Source: Corallococcus macrosporus (GTDB lineage: Bacteria; Myxococcota; Myxococcia; Myxococcales; Myxococcaceae). From it: 64,000 nucleotides of DNA. The stretch spans positions 1,612,001-1,676,000 of the forward strand of contig NZ_JAFIMU010000007.1 of the NCBI RefSeq assembly GCF_017302985.1, read 5' to 3'. Below, one piece after another: positions 46,521 to 54,322 of this stretch (its first letter is position 1; the number at the start of each line of letters is the position of its first letter). The translations under genes and the position numbers were made by a program. A model generated the notes under the pieces. That model made no database searches. It was given only the letters and a program-made list of their open reading frames with translations, and was not told where the DNA came from.

Positions 46521-47726
46521 ATGCAACGACTGTCTTTCCGCCAGGGATTCGTTGGGGTGGCCCTGGTCCTGCTCATGGGCTGCGGGACTTCCCGGCCCAG
46601 GGGCTTCTTCAGCGTGACGGAGTCCCCTCCCGGGAGTTCCACGGAGGAAGCCCCCAGGTCCTGGCAGGACGCTCGCGTGGGAGACCGCGTGGAGTATGTC
46701 TTCAACGCGACCGTCTCCGGCTCGAACTGGGGAGGCAGTTCCTCGGCGGGCCAGCTCTTCGTGGAGGTCGTCGCCGTCCAGGCTCCCTGGGTCTGGCTCT
46801 CCATCCGCATCACGCGGAACGACGGCCAACCCCATCCGAATCCGTTCCTGAGCCATGACTTCGTGCTGCCCATGCGAATGGGTCAGGCCCCACCAAATCT
46901 CCCCGACCCCATCAAGGACGGCAGCACCCGCATCACCCGCCTCTGGGCCTTTGCCGCAGGTCAACATTGGAGCGCACGGCAGTTCGCCCGTGACGACTCC
47001 GTGGGAGATGGCCCCATGCAGCAAAGGCTCTATGCCACGACTCCCGGACCTCTCTATCTCACCAACGGCCTGCTCAGGATCTACTTCGGCGCGGTCAGCC
47101 CCGGCGATTACGCCATTCACTCGCTCACGCTCGTGTCCTTCCAGCGGGGCTCCGGTGCCCCCCAGGGAACGCCTCCCGCAATGGACCATCCCTGGGGCCC
47201 CGGCACCTGGTACGAGACACGGGAGCAGTCCAGTCGAGGCATTTTCGAGAGGCAGGTCTGCCTGGGCGCTGAACAGGGCTACCTCTTGCGGAAGATCTGG
47301 CCCCGACCGCAGGCCGGAAAGCGGTGCGGGGACTTCCAGGGAGCCGCGGTCCTTTCGCTGGAGGACGCACTGCTCAACCTCGTCAACAAGTCCGTGGGCG
47401 TGTCCATCTGGCCGCCTCGCGCCCCCGGTGCTCCGCTCTCGCGGCAGGGCCACCTCCAGTTGGGGCGGGACTCCTTGCCTGTCTGGTTCCACGAGGAACC
47501 GGATCCCATGACGGATGAAAGCCTCAAGGTGAACGTCCATGGCTTCGCCATCGACGTCTGGAGCCCGGTGCTCCGGGGGCTCCCCATGGAGGCCCGTTTC
47601 AATGCGTTGTCAGTGGAAACGGTCTGGCAACCCTGGGCAGGCGTGCACCATTTCAACGCGAGTTCCCGGCTCTCCAGCTGGGGCACATGGCTGGAGCCCT
47701 CCGAGCTGTCGACCAGCGCACGTTGA
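46521..47726 (+). CDS. lipoprotein, first of a tandem paralogous pair
   Basis: 401 aa. The lipobox is LLMGC (C21). The core contains ARVGDRVEYVFNA, VVAVQAPWVWLSIRITRNDG, PMRMGQ and LYLTNGLL, the last about 60 residues forming GTWYETREQ and later VLRGLPMEARFNAL. Each of these has a counterpart at the same place in the lipoprotein immediately downstream (for example ARVGDRVEYAFSA, VVAVQAPWAWLTVTF), so the two are tandem duplicates. It starts 2 bp after the CXXC gene, hence part of that transcript. Function unknown; in SitBAI-type loci an extra lipoprotein partner (SitB) is known, and this could be an analogue. Confidence 0.8.
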   Translation: MQRLSFRQGFVGVALVLLMGCGTSRPRGFFSVTESPPGSSTEEAPRSWQDARVGDRVEYVFNATVSGSNWGGSSSAGQLFVEVVAVQAPWVWLSIRITRNDGQPHPNPFLSHDFVLPMRMGQAPPNLPDPIKDGSTRITRLWAFAAGQHWSARQFARDDSVGDGPMQQRLYATTPGPLYLTNGLLRIYFGAVSPGDYAIHSLTLVSFQRGSGAPQGTPPAMDHPWGPGTWYETREQSSRGIFERQVCLGAEQGYLLRKIWPRPQAGKRCGDFQGAAVLSLEDALLNLVNKSVGVSIWPPRAPGAPLSRQGHLQLGRDSLPVWFHEEPDPMTDESLKVNVHGFAIDVWSPVLRGLPMEARFNALSVETVWQPWAGVHHFNASSRLSSWGTWLEPSELSTSAR

Positions 47727-47732
47727 CCCGAA

Positions 47733-47775
47733 ACACGGAGCCACCGTGCACGCGGATCCATGCGGGGCTCCGTGT
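47733..47775. promoter_or_regulatory. 10-bp perfect inverted repeat between the tandem lipoprotein genes
   Basis: ACACGGAGCC (47733-47742) and GGCTCCGTGT (47766-47775) are exactly complementary across a 23-base loop. No T-run follows. It lies in the 62-bp gap between the paralogs and may be an intercistronic attenuator, RNA-processing site or the mark of the duplication. Confidence 0.4.
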
Positions 47776-47788
47776 ATCTAGCGGCCGC

Positions 47789-49033
47789 ATGCGACGCCCC
47801 CTCTTCCGCGCTCCCCTCCTGCTGTGCTCCGCGCTCCTGCTGAGCACCGGCTGCGAGAGCATGAAGCCCCGTGCCGTCTCCCCCTCCGACGGCACCACCG
47901 CCACTGAACCGCCCGACGCCTCCGTCCCCATCCAGGCCTCCGTTCCGGATGCCGGCGCCCCCACTCCTGAAGACACCCCCGCCACGCTGTCCCCATGGCA
48001 GCGTGCCCGCGTGGGCGACCGCGTGGAGTACGCCTTCTCCGCCCACCGGGGCCGCCCGGGCTCGGACGCCGGCGTCGGCGTGGCGGGCCATGTCGCGCTG
48101 GAGGTCGTCGCCGTCCAGGCGCCGTGGGCGTGGCTCACCGTCACCTTCACGGATGATCAGGGCAAGCCCCTGGCCCACCCTCGCCTCTCCCAGCCTCGCG
48201 TGCTGCCCATGCGCCTGGAGGAGACACAGCCCCGGAAGGCGGAACACCGCGGCCAGCGCTCCACCGAACAGACCACCGCCGCCGGCCGCACCTGGGACGC
48301 GAGCCGCTTCCTGGACGACCGCCGCCCCAGCGACGGCCCCCTCCAGAACCGCCTCTACGCCACCGAGCCCGGACCGCTGTACCTCACCCATGGCCTGCTC
48401 GACGCCAGCACCACGCTCTCCGGCTTCGGCGCCAGCGGCAGCCAGCAGCTCACGCTCGTGTCCTTCCGCCAGGGCAGCGACGGCGAGGGCACCGTGCCCG
48501 TGCTCGACCACGCGTGGGGCCCGGGCACCTGGTACGACGTGCGCCAGGACCTCTCCGGCACATCCTCCGTGCGCCGCGTCTGCCTGGGCGCGGAAGGGGG
48601 CTTCGTGCTGCGCAAGGAGCTGACCGGCCCCTCCGGCGATGCGCCGTGCGCGGACTTCCAGGACGCCGAAACCACGCCCCTGGAAGAGGCCGTCCTCCAC
48701 GCCGTCAGCGAGGCCGTCAGCCAGCCGCAGCAGTGGCCCCCCATCACCGCCGGCACCGCGCCGTCACGCCGCGACACCTTCACCGTCGGCCAGCACCCCG
48801 TCCCCGCCACCGTCTTCGAAGCCCCCGCGGGCGAGGGCGCCGAGCGCCGCGTCCAGGTCACCTATTACGCCGCCGAGCCGTGGGGCGCCGCGCTCCAGGG
48901 GCTCGCGGACGAGGCCCGCTTCACCCCGCTCTCCGACGCCGTCTTCCGCGCCCCGCCCAAGGGCAAGCGCGTGGCCGAGGACGCCACCGCGCTCGCGGGC
49001 TGGGGCAAGTGGGTCAAGGACGGCGCGAAGTAG
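47789..49033 (+). CDS. lipoprotein, second of a tandem paralogous pair
   Basis: 414 aa from ATG 47789. The lipobox is LLSTGC (C22). A Pro/Asp/Thr-rich linker (about 25-65) precedes a domain colinear with the previous lipoprotein: RVGDRVEYAFSAHRG, EVVAVQAPWAWLTVTFTDDQG, LYATEPGPLYLTHGLL, LVSFRQGS, AWGPGTWYDVRQ, RRVCLGAEGGF. It has more GC at third positions than its partner, suggesting that the partner and the two genes before it arrived or diverged differently. It ends 2 bp from the convergent patatin gene. Function unknown. Confidence 0.8.
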   Translation: MRRPLFRAPLLLCSALLLSTGCESMKPRAVSPSDGTTATEPPDASVPIQASVPDAGAPTPEDTPATLSPWQRARVGDRVEYAFSAHRGRPGSDAGVGVAGHVALEVVAVQAPWAWLTVTFTDDQGKPLAHPRLSQPRVLPMRLEETQPRKAEHRGQRSTEQTTAAGRTWDASRFLDDRRPSDGPLQNRLYATEPGPLYLTHGLLDASTTLSGFGASGSQQLTLVSFRQGSDGEGTVPVLDHAWGPGTWYDVRQDLSGTSSVRRVCLGAEGGFVLRKELTGPSGDAPCADFQDAETTPLEEAVLHAVSEAVSQPQQWPPITAGTAPSRRDTFTVGQHPVPATVFEAPAGEGAERRVQVTYYAAEPWGAALQGLADEARFTPLSDAVFRAPPKGKRVAEDATALAGWGKWVKDGAK

Positions 49034-49035
49034 CG

Positions 49036-50868
49036 TCAGTCACACGTGCGGCGCTCCGGCTTGTCCGCGCGGCACTGGGCCACGGACGGGAGCGCCTCAC
49101 GCGCCTCGTCCGCCACCTCCACCAGCGGGCGCGCGCACTCCCTCGCCGCCAGGGTGCCCTGGACGCCGAACAGGGACATCACCTCCGCGCAGCGCTTCTG
49201 CAGGGACTCCACGCCCGCCACGAACAGCGGCTGCATCACCTCCGGCGTGAAGGAGTAGCCGCTCGCCGTGGCCAGGCCCGTCTCCGGCTTGAACATCCAC
49301 GCGCTGCGCCAGCTGGTGGCCACCTGGTCGAAGCGCGCGGAGCCCATCCACACCGCCTGCCCCGCCCCCGGCCCCAGCGCGGGCGGCTGGAAGCCCGGGC
49401 CCTTGCGGCGGCAGAACTCCTCCGTCGCGCCACGCAACGTGCAGACGTTGTACTCACCCATCCGCCGCGTCACCGCGAGCAGCTCCGCCTGCTGCACCTC
49501 GCCCACGCGCGGCTGCGCCACGAACAAATCAATGGTGCGCATCAGCACGCTCATCGCGTTCTTCGGGTCCCCCGCTGGCGACGGGTTCACCCCGCCCGTG
49601 GAAATCACCAGCACGCGCTCCGCCCCGCGCTGCACCGCCTGCAGCAGCGGCAGCCCCGAGCGCACCCCGCCGTCGTAGTACGTCCCCGTGCGGTCGCCCG
49701 CCGCCGACGGCAGCACGCCCACCGGGTTGGACAGCACCGGCTCCGCGATGGACGCCACGATGGCGTTCGTCATCCCGCCCTTGCGCAGCTTGTCCGACGC
49801 GCCCGGCCGGAAGTCCGCCGGGTCCTGGTCGCTCACGCCGAACACGTCGCCCGTCTGGAAGTCCACCGACACCGACACCAGCTCCGTGCCGTTGTGCAGC
49901 ATCTCCGGCTGGACGAACGCGTCCAGCTTGGAGAACACGCCGTCGAAGCGCACCAGCCCCCGCGTGTCGTCCGCCAGGTTCCACAGCCACGTGGAGTTCA
50001 CGCAGTACAGGTCCGACTCCACCGTGCACGTGTAGTTGCCCAGCAGCTGCTTGCGCGCGTTCGCCTCCTGGCCCGGCGTGTGGAACAGGTCCACCAGCGT
50101 GCTGATGAGCGCGCCCGTGCTCGTGCCCGCCGCCAGGTCGATTCGCGCGTCCCCGCAGCCCTCCGGCGCGGGCTTGCCCCGGCACTGCTCCAGGATGCCC
50201 AGCAGCCGCCAGATGGCCCCCGCGCTGAACGCGCCGTTGGCCCCGCCGCCGCTCAGCACCACCGCGTTGCTGGGCCGCTGCAAATCCCTGCGCCACGAGC
50301 GCGCCCGCACGTACGCGGCCGCGGACGCCGCGCCCCGCTGGATGCCCTGCGCCAGCACCTCGCGCGTGAGCGGCACCTCCAGCGACTGCTGCAGCGCCGC
50401 CAGCGACGGGCCAATCCCCATCGCGTTCGCGAGGAAGCGCTGCGCGTCCACCTCCTCCACGGGCGGCGCGGACACGGAGAAGGACTGCACCGGAGCCGAG
50501 ACGCCCCACGCCGCCGCCTTCACCGTGCGGTCCACGTAGCCCGTGCGCTCGGCGTTCTCATAGCAGGACGCCGTGTCGTTGCCCGCGTGCTGGACCAGAC
50601 ACGCCGTCATGTCCAGCACCGCCTCCGGGGCCGCGCCCAGCGCCTCCATCCACGCGCCCGTGCGCGCAGGGTCCACGTAGGAGTCCATCAACTGCGCGCG
50701 CGTCAGCCCCGCCACGCGCTCCACCGCCGGCACGCGGGACGGCATGTCCTTGGGCGGCGACGCGTCCGGAGCGTTGAGCGTGTCCAGCAGCACGTCCGTG
50801 CGCATGAAGCTGCAACCGCCCGCGGTGGCGGCGAGGAACATCAGCAGCGGCGTGAGGTGACGGCGCAT
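49036..50868 (-). CDS. patatin-like phospholipase lipoprotein
   Basis: 610 aa. The lipobox is TAGGC (C19). The patatin domain begins near 205 with the oxyanion loop SGGGANGAFSAG, catalytic Ser in GTSTGALIS and the Asp of the Ser-Asp dyad in YYDGGVRSGLP. A long N-terminal extension (about 20-190) and an extra C-terminal part (about 490-610) with several cysteines surround it. It should hydrolyse acyl esters of phospholipids at the cell surface or in the periplasm. It is convergent with the tandem lipoproteins and divergent from bestrophin. The physiological role is not visible. Confidence 0.9.
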   Translation of the reverse strand: MRRHLTPLLMFLAATAGGCSFMRTDVLLDTLNAPDASPPKDMPSRVPAVERVAGLTRAQLMDSYVDPARTGAWMEALGAAPEAVLDMTACLVQHAGNDTASCYENAERTGYVDRTVKAAAWGVSAPVQSFSVSAPPVEEVDAQRFLANAMGIGPSLAALQQSLEVPLTREVLAQGIQRGAASAAAYVRARSWRRDLQRPSNAVVLSGGGANGAFSAGAIWRLLGILEQCRGKPAPEGCGDARIDLAAGTSTGALISTLVDLFHTPGQEANARKQLLGNYTCTVESDLYCVNSTWLWNLADDTRGLVRFDGVFSKLDAFVQPEMLHNGTELVSVSVDFQTGDVFGVSDQDPADFRPGASDKLRKGGMTNAIVASIAEPVLSNPVGVLPSAAGDRTGTYYDGGVRSGLPLLQAVQRGAERVLVISTGGVNPSPAGDPKNAMSVLMRTIDLFVAQPRVGEVQQAELLAVTRRMGEYNVCTLRGATEEFCRRKGPGFQPPALGPGAGQAVWMGSARFDQVATSWRSAWMFKPETGLATASGYSFTPEVMQPLFVAGVESLQKRCAEVMSLFGVQGTLAARECARPLVEVADEAREALPSVAQCRADKPERRTCD

Positions 50869-51038
50869 GGAGACACCTCCATCAGGAGAGGAAACGGACC
50901 TTCCTCCTCCTTAGCCGATGCCCCCGACGCCCGGCCATCACCCGAAACGTCAGGCATCCGCAATCTCGCAAAGCCCCGCTCGCGACGCGTCGCGGTGCGG
51001 TTAGCATGCGCGCCCCCGACCCGGAGGATGGACCCCAC

Positions 51039-51929
51039 ATGGTTGAGTATGACCCGCATCGCTGGTGGAGCTACTTCCACTACCTGCGCGGTTCGATGGT
51101 GAAGGAGATCGTCGGCCGCGTGTTGATGTGCGTCGTCTGGTCCGCGGCCGTGGTGGGCTTCTCACAGCACGTGCGCAACGTGGGCGTGGCCCCGACGGTG
51201 CACACGCTGGCGGGCATCTCGCTGAGCCTGCTGCTCGTGTTCCGCACCAACGCCTCCTATGACCGCTTCTGGGAGGGACGCAAGCTGTGGGGCGGCATCG
51301 TCAACGAGACGCGCAACCTGGTCCGCGCCTCGGAGGTCTTCCTGGGCAAGACTCCCCTCTACGCCCCGCTGGTGCACTGGACGGCCGCGTTCCCCTTCGC
51401 CACCGCCGCGTGGCTGCGCGGCCAGCAGCGGCATGTGGGGCCGCGCACGGAACCCCTGCCCCAGGGGGAGGTGACGGAGGTCCTCAAGGCCCAGCACGTG
51501 CCGCTCGCCGTGGCCCGCCGCATGACGGCCGTCCTGGATGAAGGCCGCCGGCAGGGGCTGTATCCGGAGTACGTCCAGATGCAGCTGGACCAGAACGTCC
51601 AGTTGCTCGTGGACTACCTGGGCGGTTGTGAGCGCATCCACCGCACGCCCATGCCCTTCGCGTACATGGTGCACCTGCGCCGCGCCCTCATCCTCTACTG
51701 CTTCACCCTGCCCTTCGCGCTGGTGGACACCTTCGGCTGGGTGACAGTGGTCGCGACCTTCGTCGTGGCGTATGTCTTCTTTGGCATCGAGGAGATCGGC
51801 GTCGAGATCGAAGACCCCTTCGGCACGGACGACAACGACCTGCCGCTCGACACCATCTGCCAGAACATCCAGAACAACCTCCTCGCGCTCTTGCCGGGCC
51901 CTCCCTCCAGGGAGAGCCCGGGTCCGTGA
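51039..51929 (+). CDS. bestrophin-family channel-like membrane protein
   Basis: About 296 aa from ATG 51039, with GGAGG 11 bases before it (in-frame ATG 51006 is an alternative). It matches the bacterial bestrophin/UPF0187 family with the opening segment YFHYLRGSMVKEIVGRVLM, a first membrane region, LVFRTNASYDRFWEGRKLWGGIVNETRNLVR, and the later region PMPFAYMVHLRRALILYCF. It ends with EIEDPFGTDDNDLPLDTICQNI, the bestrophin signature tail. Family members form homopentameric anion or cation channels. It is alone, convergent with ohr. Confidence 0.92.
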   Translation: MVEYDPHRWWSYFHYLRGSMVKEIVGRVLMCVVWSAAVVGFSQHVRNVGVAPTVHTLAGISLSLLLVFRTNASYDRFWEGRKLWGGIVNETRNLVRASEVFLGKTPLYAPLVHWTAAFPFATAAWLRGQQRHVGPRTEPLPQGEVTEVLKAQHVPLAVARRMTAVLDEGRRQGLYPEYVQMQLDQNVQLLVDYLGGCERIHRTPMPFAYMVHLRRALILYCFTLPFALVDTFGWVTVVATFVVAYVFFGIEEIGVEIEDPFGTDDNDLPLDTICQNIQNNLLALLPGPPSRESPGP

Positions 51930-51933
51930 AGGA

Positions 51934-52377
51934 CTACTCCGCGACGGAGAGCTTCACCTCGATGTTGCCGCGCGTGGCGTTGGAGTACGGGCACACCTGG
52001 TGGGCCGCCTCCATCAGCTTCTGCGCTTCTTCACGGGAGACGCCGGGGAGGATGCCCGTGAGCTCCACCGCCAGGCCGAAGCCGCCCTCCGGCGTCTTGC
52101 CGATGGTGACGGCGGCCTTCACGCCGGTCTTCTCATCCAGCTTCTTGCCGGCCTTGCCCGCGACGAGGCGCAGCGCGCTCTCGAAGCAGGAGGAGTAGCC
52201 CGCGGCGAAGAGCTGCTCGGGGTTGGTGGCCGACTCCTTGCCGGAGCCGCCCAACTGCTTCGGCATGGCCAGCTCCAGGCCGTTCAGCGGGCTGTTCTCG
52301 AGCGCAAGCTTGCCGTTGCGGCCACCGTGCGTGATGGCGGTGGTGGAGTAGAGGGGAGAGATCTGGACCGGGGCCAT
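51934..52377 (-). CDS. ohr: organic hydroperoxide resistance protein
   Basis: 147 aa, full length for Ohr. The two redox cysteines are C64 (FAAGYSSCFESAL) and C129 (HQVCPYSNATRGN), with the Arg in TTAITHGGRNGKL. Ohr is a lipoyl-dependent thiol peroxidase that reduces organic hydroperoxides. It starts 49 bp after the OhrR gene on the same strand with no separate palindrome between them, so the operon is ohrR-ohr, under the operator at 52876. Confidence 0.97.
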   Translation of the reverse strand: MAPVQISPLYSTTAITHGGRNGKLALENSPLNGLELAMPKQLGGSGKESATNPEQLFAAGYSSCFESALRLVAGKAGKKLDEKTGVKAAVTIGKTPEGGFGLAVELTGILPGVSREEAQKLMEAAHQVCPYSNATRGNIEVKLSVAE

Positions 52378-52426
52378 GGGGGTGCTCCTTCGTGACGTCG
52401 TGAGTGAAAACCGCGTGTCTTCAGCA

Positions 52427-52861
52427 CTACTTTGAAAGCTTCTCGAACAGCTTGAGGACGTCCCGGCGCAGCCGCGACAGCTCCTCCAGCGTCAAACCCG
52501 TGCGGCAGACGATGGCCTCCGGGACGGACGCGGCCTTGCGGCGCAGCGCCTTTCCCTGCGCGGTGAGCGACGCCGTCACCGACCGCGCGTCCTCCTGGGA
52601 GCGCTCGCGGCGCACGAAGCCCAGCGTCTCCAGCCGCTTGAGCAGCGGCGTGAGCGTCCCCGAGTCCAGGAACAGCTTCTCCCCCAGCTCCTTCACCGTC
52701 ACGCCATCCGTCTCCCACAGCACCAGCATCACCAGGTACTGCGGGTACGTGAGCCCCAGCTTCGCCAGGAGCGGCGTGTAGGCCTGCACCATCGCTCGCG
52801 ACGCCGCGTAGAGCGGGAAGCACAGCTGCAGGTCCAACCGGAGCAGGTCATCCGTCGACAT
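52427..52861 (-). CDS. ohrR: OhrR (MarR-family organic-peroxide sensor repressor)
   Basis: 144 aa. A MarR winged helix (VTVKELGEKLFLDSGTLTPLLKRLE, then the wing RRERSQEDARSVTASLT) with the conserved reactive C14 in LQLCFPLYAASR, the peroxide-sensing residue of OhrR; the Tyr residues (FPLYAAS, QAYTPLL) that contact it are present. Oxidation of this Cys releases DNA. Only the one N-terminal Cys is obvious besides a second in VCRTGL (about 118), which would decide between the one-Cys and two-Cys types. A perfect palindrome lies 14 bp upstream of ATG 52861. Confidence 0.95.
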   Translation of the reverse strand: MSTDDLLRLDLQLCFPLYAASRAMVQAYTPLLAKLGLTYPQYLVMLVLWETDGVTVKELGEKLFLDSGTLTPLLKRLETLGFVRRERSQEDARSVTASLTAQGKALRRKAASVPEAIVCRTGLTLEELSRLRRDVLKLFEKLSK

Positions 52862-52875
52862 GGAGAATATGTAGT

Positions 52876-52892
52876 GCGCAATTCAATTGCGC
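52876..52892. promoter_or_regulatory. OhrR operator
   Basis: GCGCAATT-C-AATTGCGC is a perfect 17-bp palindrome. It contains the AATT...AATT core of the kind bound by OhrR repressors and lies 15 bp upstream of the ohrR start, between ohrR and the divergent HipA-like gene. Confidence 0.85.
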
Positions 52893-53014
52893 GCAACTGA
52901 ATCTGGGCGACCCCATGGGAAGCGAGGTCAGGTGGAGGGTGTTTCCCCCGTCGGGCAGGGCCGTGTGGTACAGCCGCCACCCCCGGAGTGCCCGGGAACT
53001 GTCGAGGACGAGGG

Positions 53015-53797
53015 ATGCTCAGGACGGTCACCGCCACGCGCTACGTGACGCCCTTGCGCGAAGGGGGCTCGCTGCCCGCCATCGTGGAGGCGAACGACGC
53101 GGGGCTCTATGTCGTGAAGTTTCGTGGGGCGGGCCAGGGGGCCAAGGCGCTCATCGCGGAGCTGCTGGCCGGAGAGCTGGCGCGCGTGCTGGGCCTGCGC
53201 GTTCCGGAGCTGGTGTTCGTGGAGCTGGACGTGTCGCTGGGCCGCAACGAGCCTGACAGCGAGATCCGCGAGCTGCTCAAGTCGAGCGCGGGGCTGAACC
53301 TGGCGCTGGACTACCTGCCGCGCTCGGTGACGTTCGACCCGCTGGCGGTGCCGGTGCCGGAGACGCAGGTGGCGTCCGCCATCGTGGCGTTCGACGCGTT
53401 CGTCACGAACGTGGACCGCACGCCGAAGAACCCCAACCTCCTGGTGTGGCACCGCAACCTCTGGCTCATCGACCACGGGGCGGCGATGTACTTCCACCAC
53501 TCCTGGGACGGCTGGGAGGAGCGCAGCCAGACGCGCTTCGCGCCCATCAAGGACCACGTGCTCCTGCCGTGGGCGCACGGGCTGGCGGAGGCCGGGGACC
53601 TGCTGCGCGAGCGGGTGACGCGCGAGGTGGTGGAGCGCATCGTCGGGGCCATCCCGGAGGCGTGGCTGGGCCAGGAGCCCGCGTTCGCGTCCACGGCGGA
53701 GCACCGCGCGGCGTACGTGACGTGGCTGCTGCGCCGGCTGGAAGCGGCGCCGGCGTTCATCGAGGAGGCGACGCGTGCCCACGCCCAGCTCGTTTGA
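53015..53797 (+). CDS. HipA-like kinase-domain protein
   Basis: 260 aa from ATG 53015. It resembles the HipA-like kinase domain (PF20613): a nucleotide-loop-like VVKFRGAGQGAKALIAELLAGE, then AFDAFVTNVDRTPKNPNLLV (catalytic loop with D and N) and LWLIDHGAAMYFHHSW (metal-binding DHG in place of DFG). The characteristic C-terminus is AFASTAEHRAAYVTWLLRRLE. Unlike classical HipA toxins it lacks the HipB-type antitoxin neighbour; instead it overlaps a DUF3037 gene. The pairing is conserved in bacteria, function unknown. ADP/ATP-dependent phosphorylation of a partner is a guess. Confidence 0.85.
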   Translation: MLRTVTATRYVTPLREGGSLPAIVEANDAGLYVVKFRGAGQGAKALIAELLAGELARVLGLRVPELVFVELDVSLGRNEPDSEIRELLKSSAGLNLALDYLPRSVTFDPLAVPVPETQVASAIVAFDAFVTNVDRTPKNPNLLVWHRNLWLIDHGAAMYFHHSWDGWEERSQTRFAPIKDHVLLPWAHGLAEAGDLLRERVTREVVERIVGAIPEAWLGQEPAFASTAEHRAAYVTWLLRRLEAAPAFIEEATRAHAQLV

Positions 53798-54173
53798 CTA
53801 CGCCATCATCCGGCTGGTGCCTCGCGTGGAGCGCGAGGAGTTCATCAACGTGGGCGTCGTCCTCTTCTGCGTGCAGCACCGCTACCTGGGCGCGCGCGTG
53901 GAGCTGGACGTGGCGCGGCTGAAGGCGCTGTCACCGGACGCGGACGTGGAGCTGCTCGGCGGCCACCTGGAGAGCTTCCGCCGCGTGTGCGTGGGTGGGA
54001 AGGACGCGGGGCCCATTGGCCGGCTGCCGCAGAAGGAGCGCTGGCACTGGCTGGTGGCGCCCCGCAGCACGATGCTCCAGACGGGCCCGGTGCACGCGGG
54101 CCTGTGTGACGACCCGGACCGCGCGCTGGAGCACCTGCTGGACACGATGGTGCGGGTGAAGCCCGCTCCGTGA
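53775..54173 (+). CDS. DUF3037-family protein
   Basis: 132 aa from GTG 53775, overlapping the HipA-like gene by 23 bp in another frame. Motif DYAIIRLVPRVEREEFINVGVVLFC is the family opening, with a later KERWHWLVAPRSTMLQ and VHAGLCDDPDRALEHLLDTMV. DUF3037 is a small soluble domain of unknown role, regularly encoded next to a HipA-like kinase. The overlap makes co-translation certain to occur or be tightly coupled, so the two probably form a complex or a kinase and its partner/substrate. Confidence 0.87.
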   Translation: MPTPSSFDYAIIRLVPRVEREEFINVGVVLFCVQHRYLGARVELDVARLKALSPDADVELLGGHLESFRRVCVGGKDAGPIGRLPQKERWHWLVAPRSTMLQTGPVHAGLCDDPDRALEHLLDTMVRVKPAP

Positions 54174-54322
54174 GCAGGCGGACGGGCGGGCGCTTCGTCC
54201 GCTTGTCGGCACATCGCGGATGGCGGCGGCGCATCCCAACGTGAAGAGAGTGGGGAGGCCTGGACGTTCGCGCCGGGGCTTCCCATTTTTCGTCGCGAGG
54301 CCTGGGGAGGTGGCGAGCCGCA

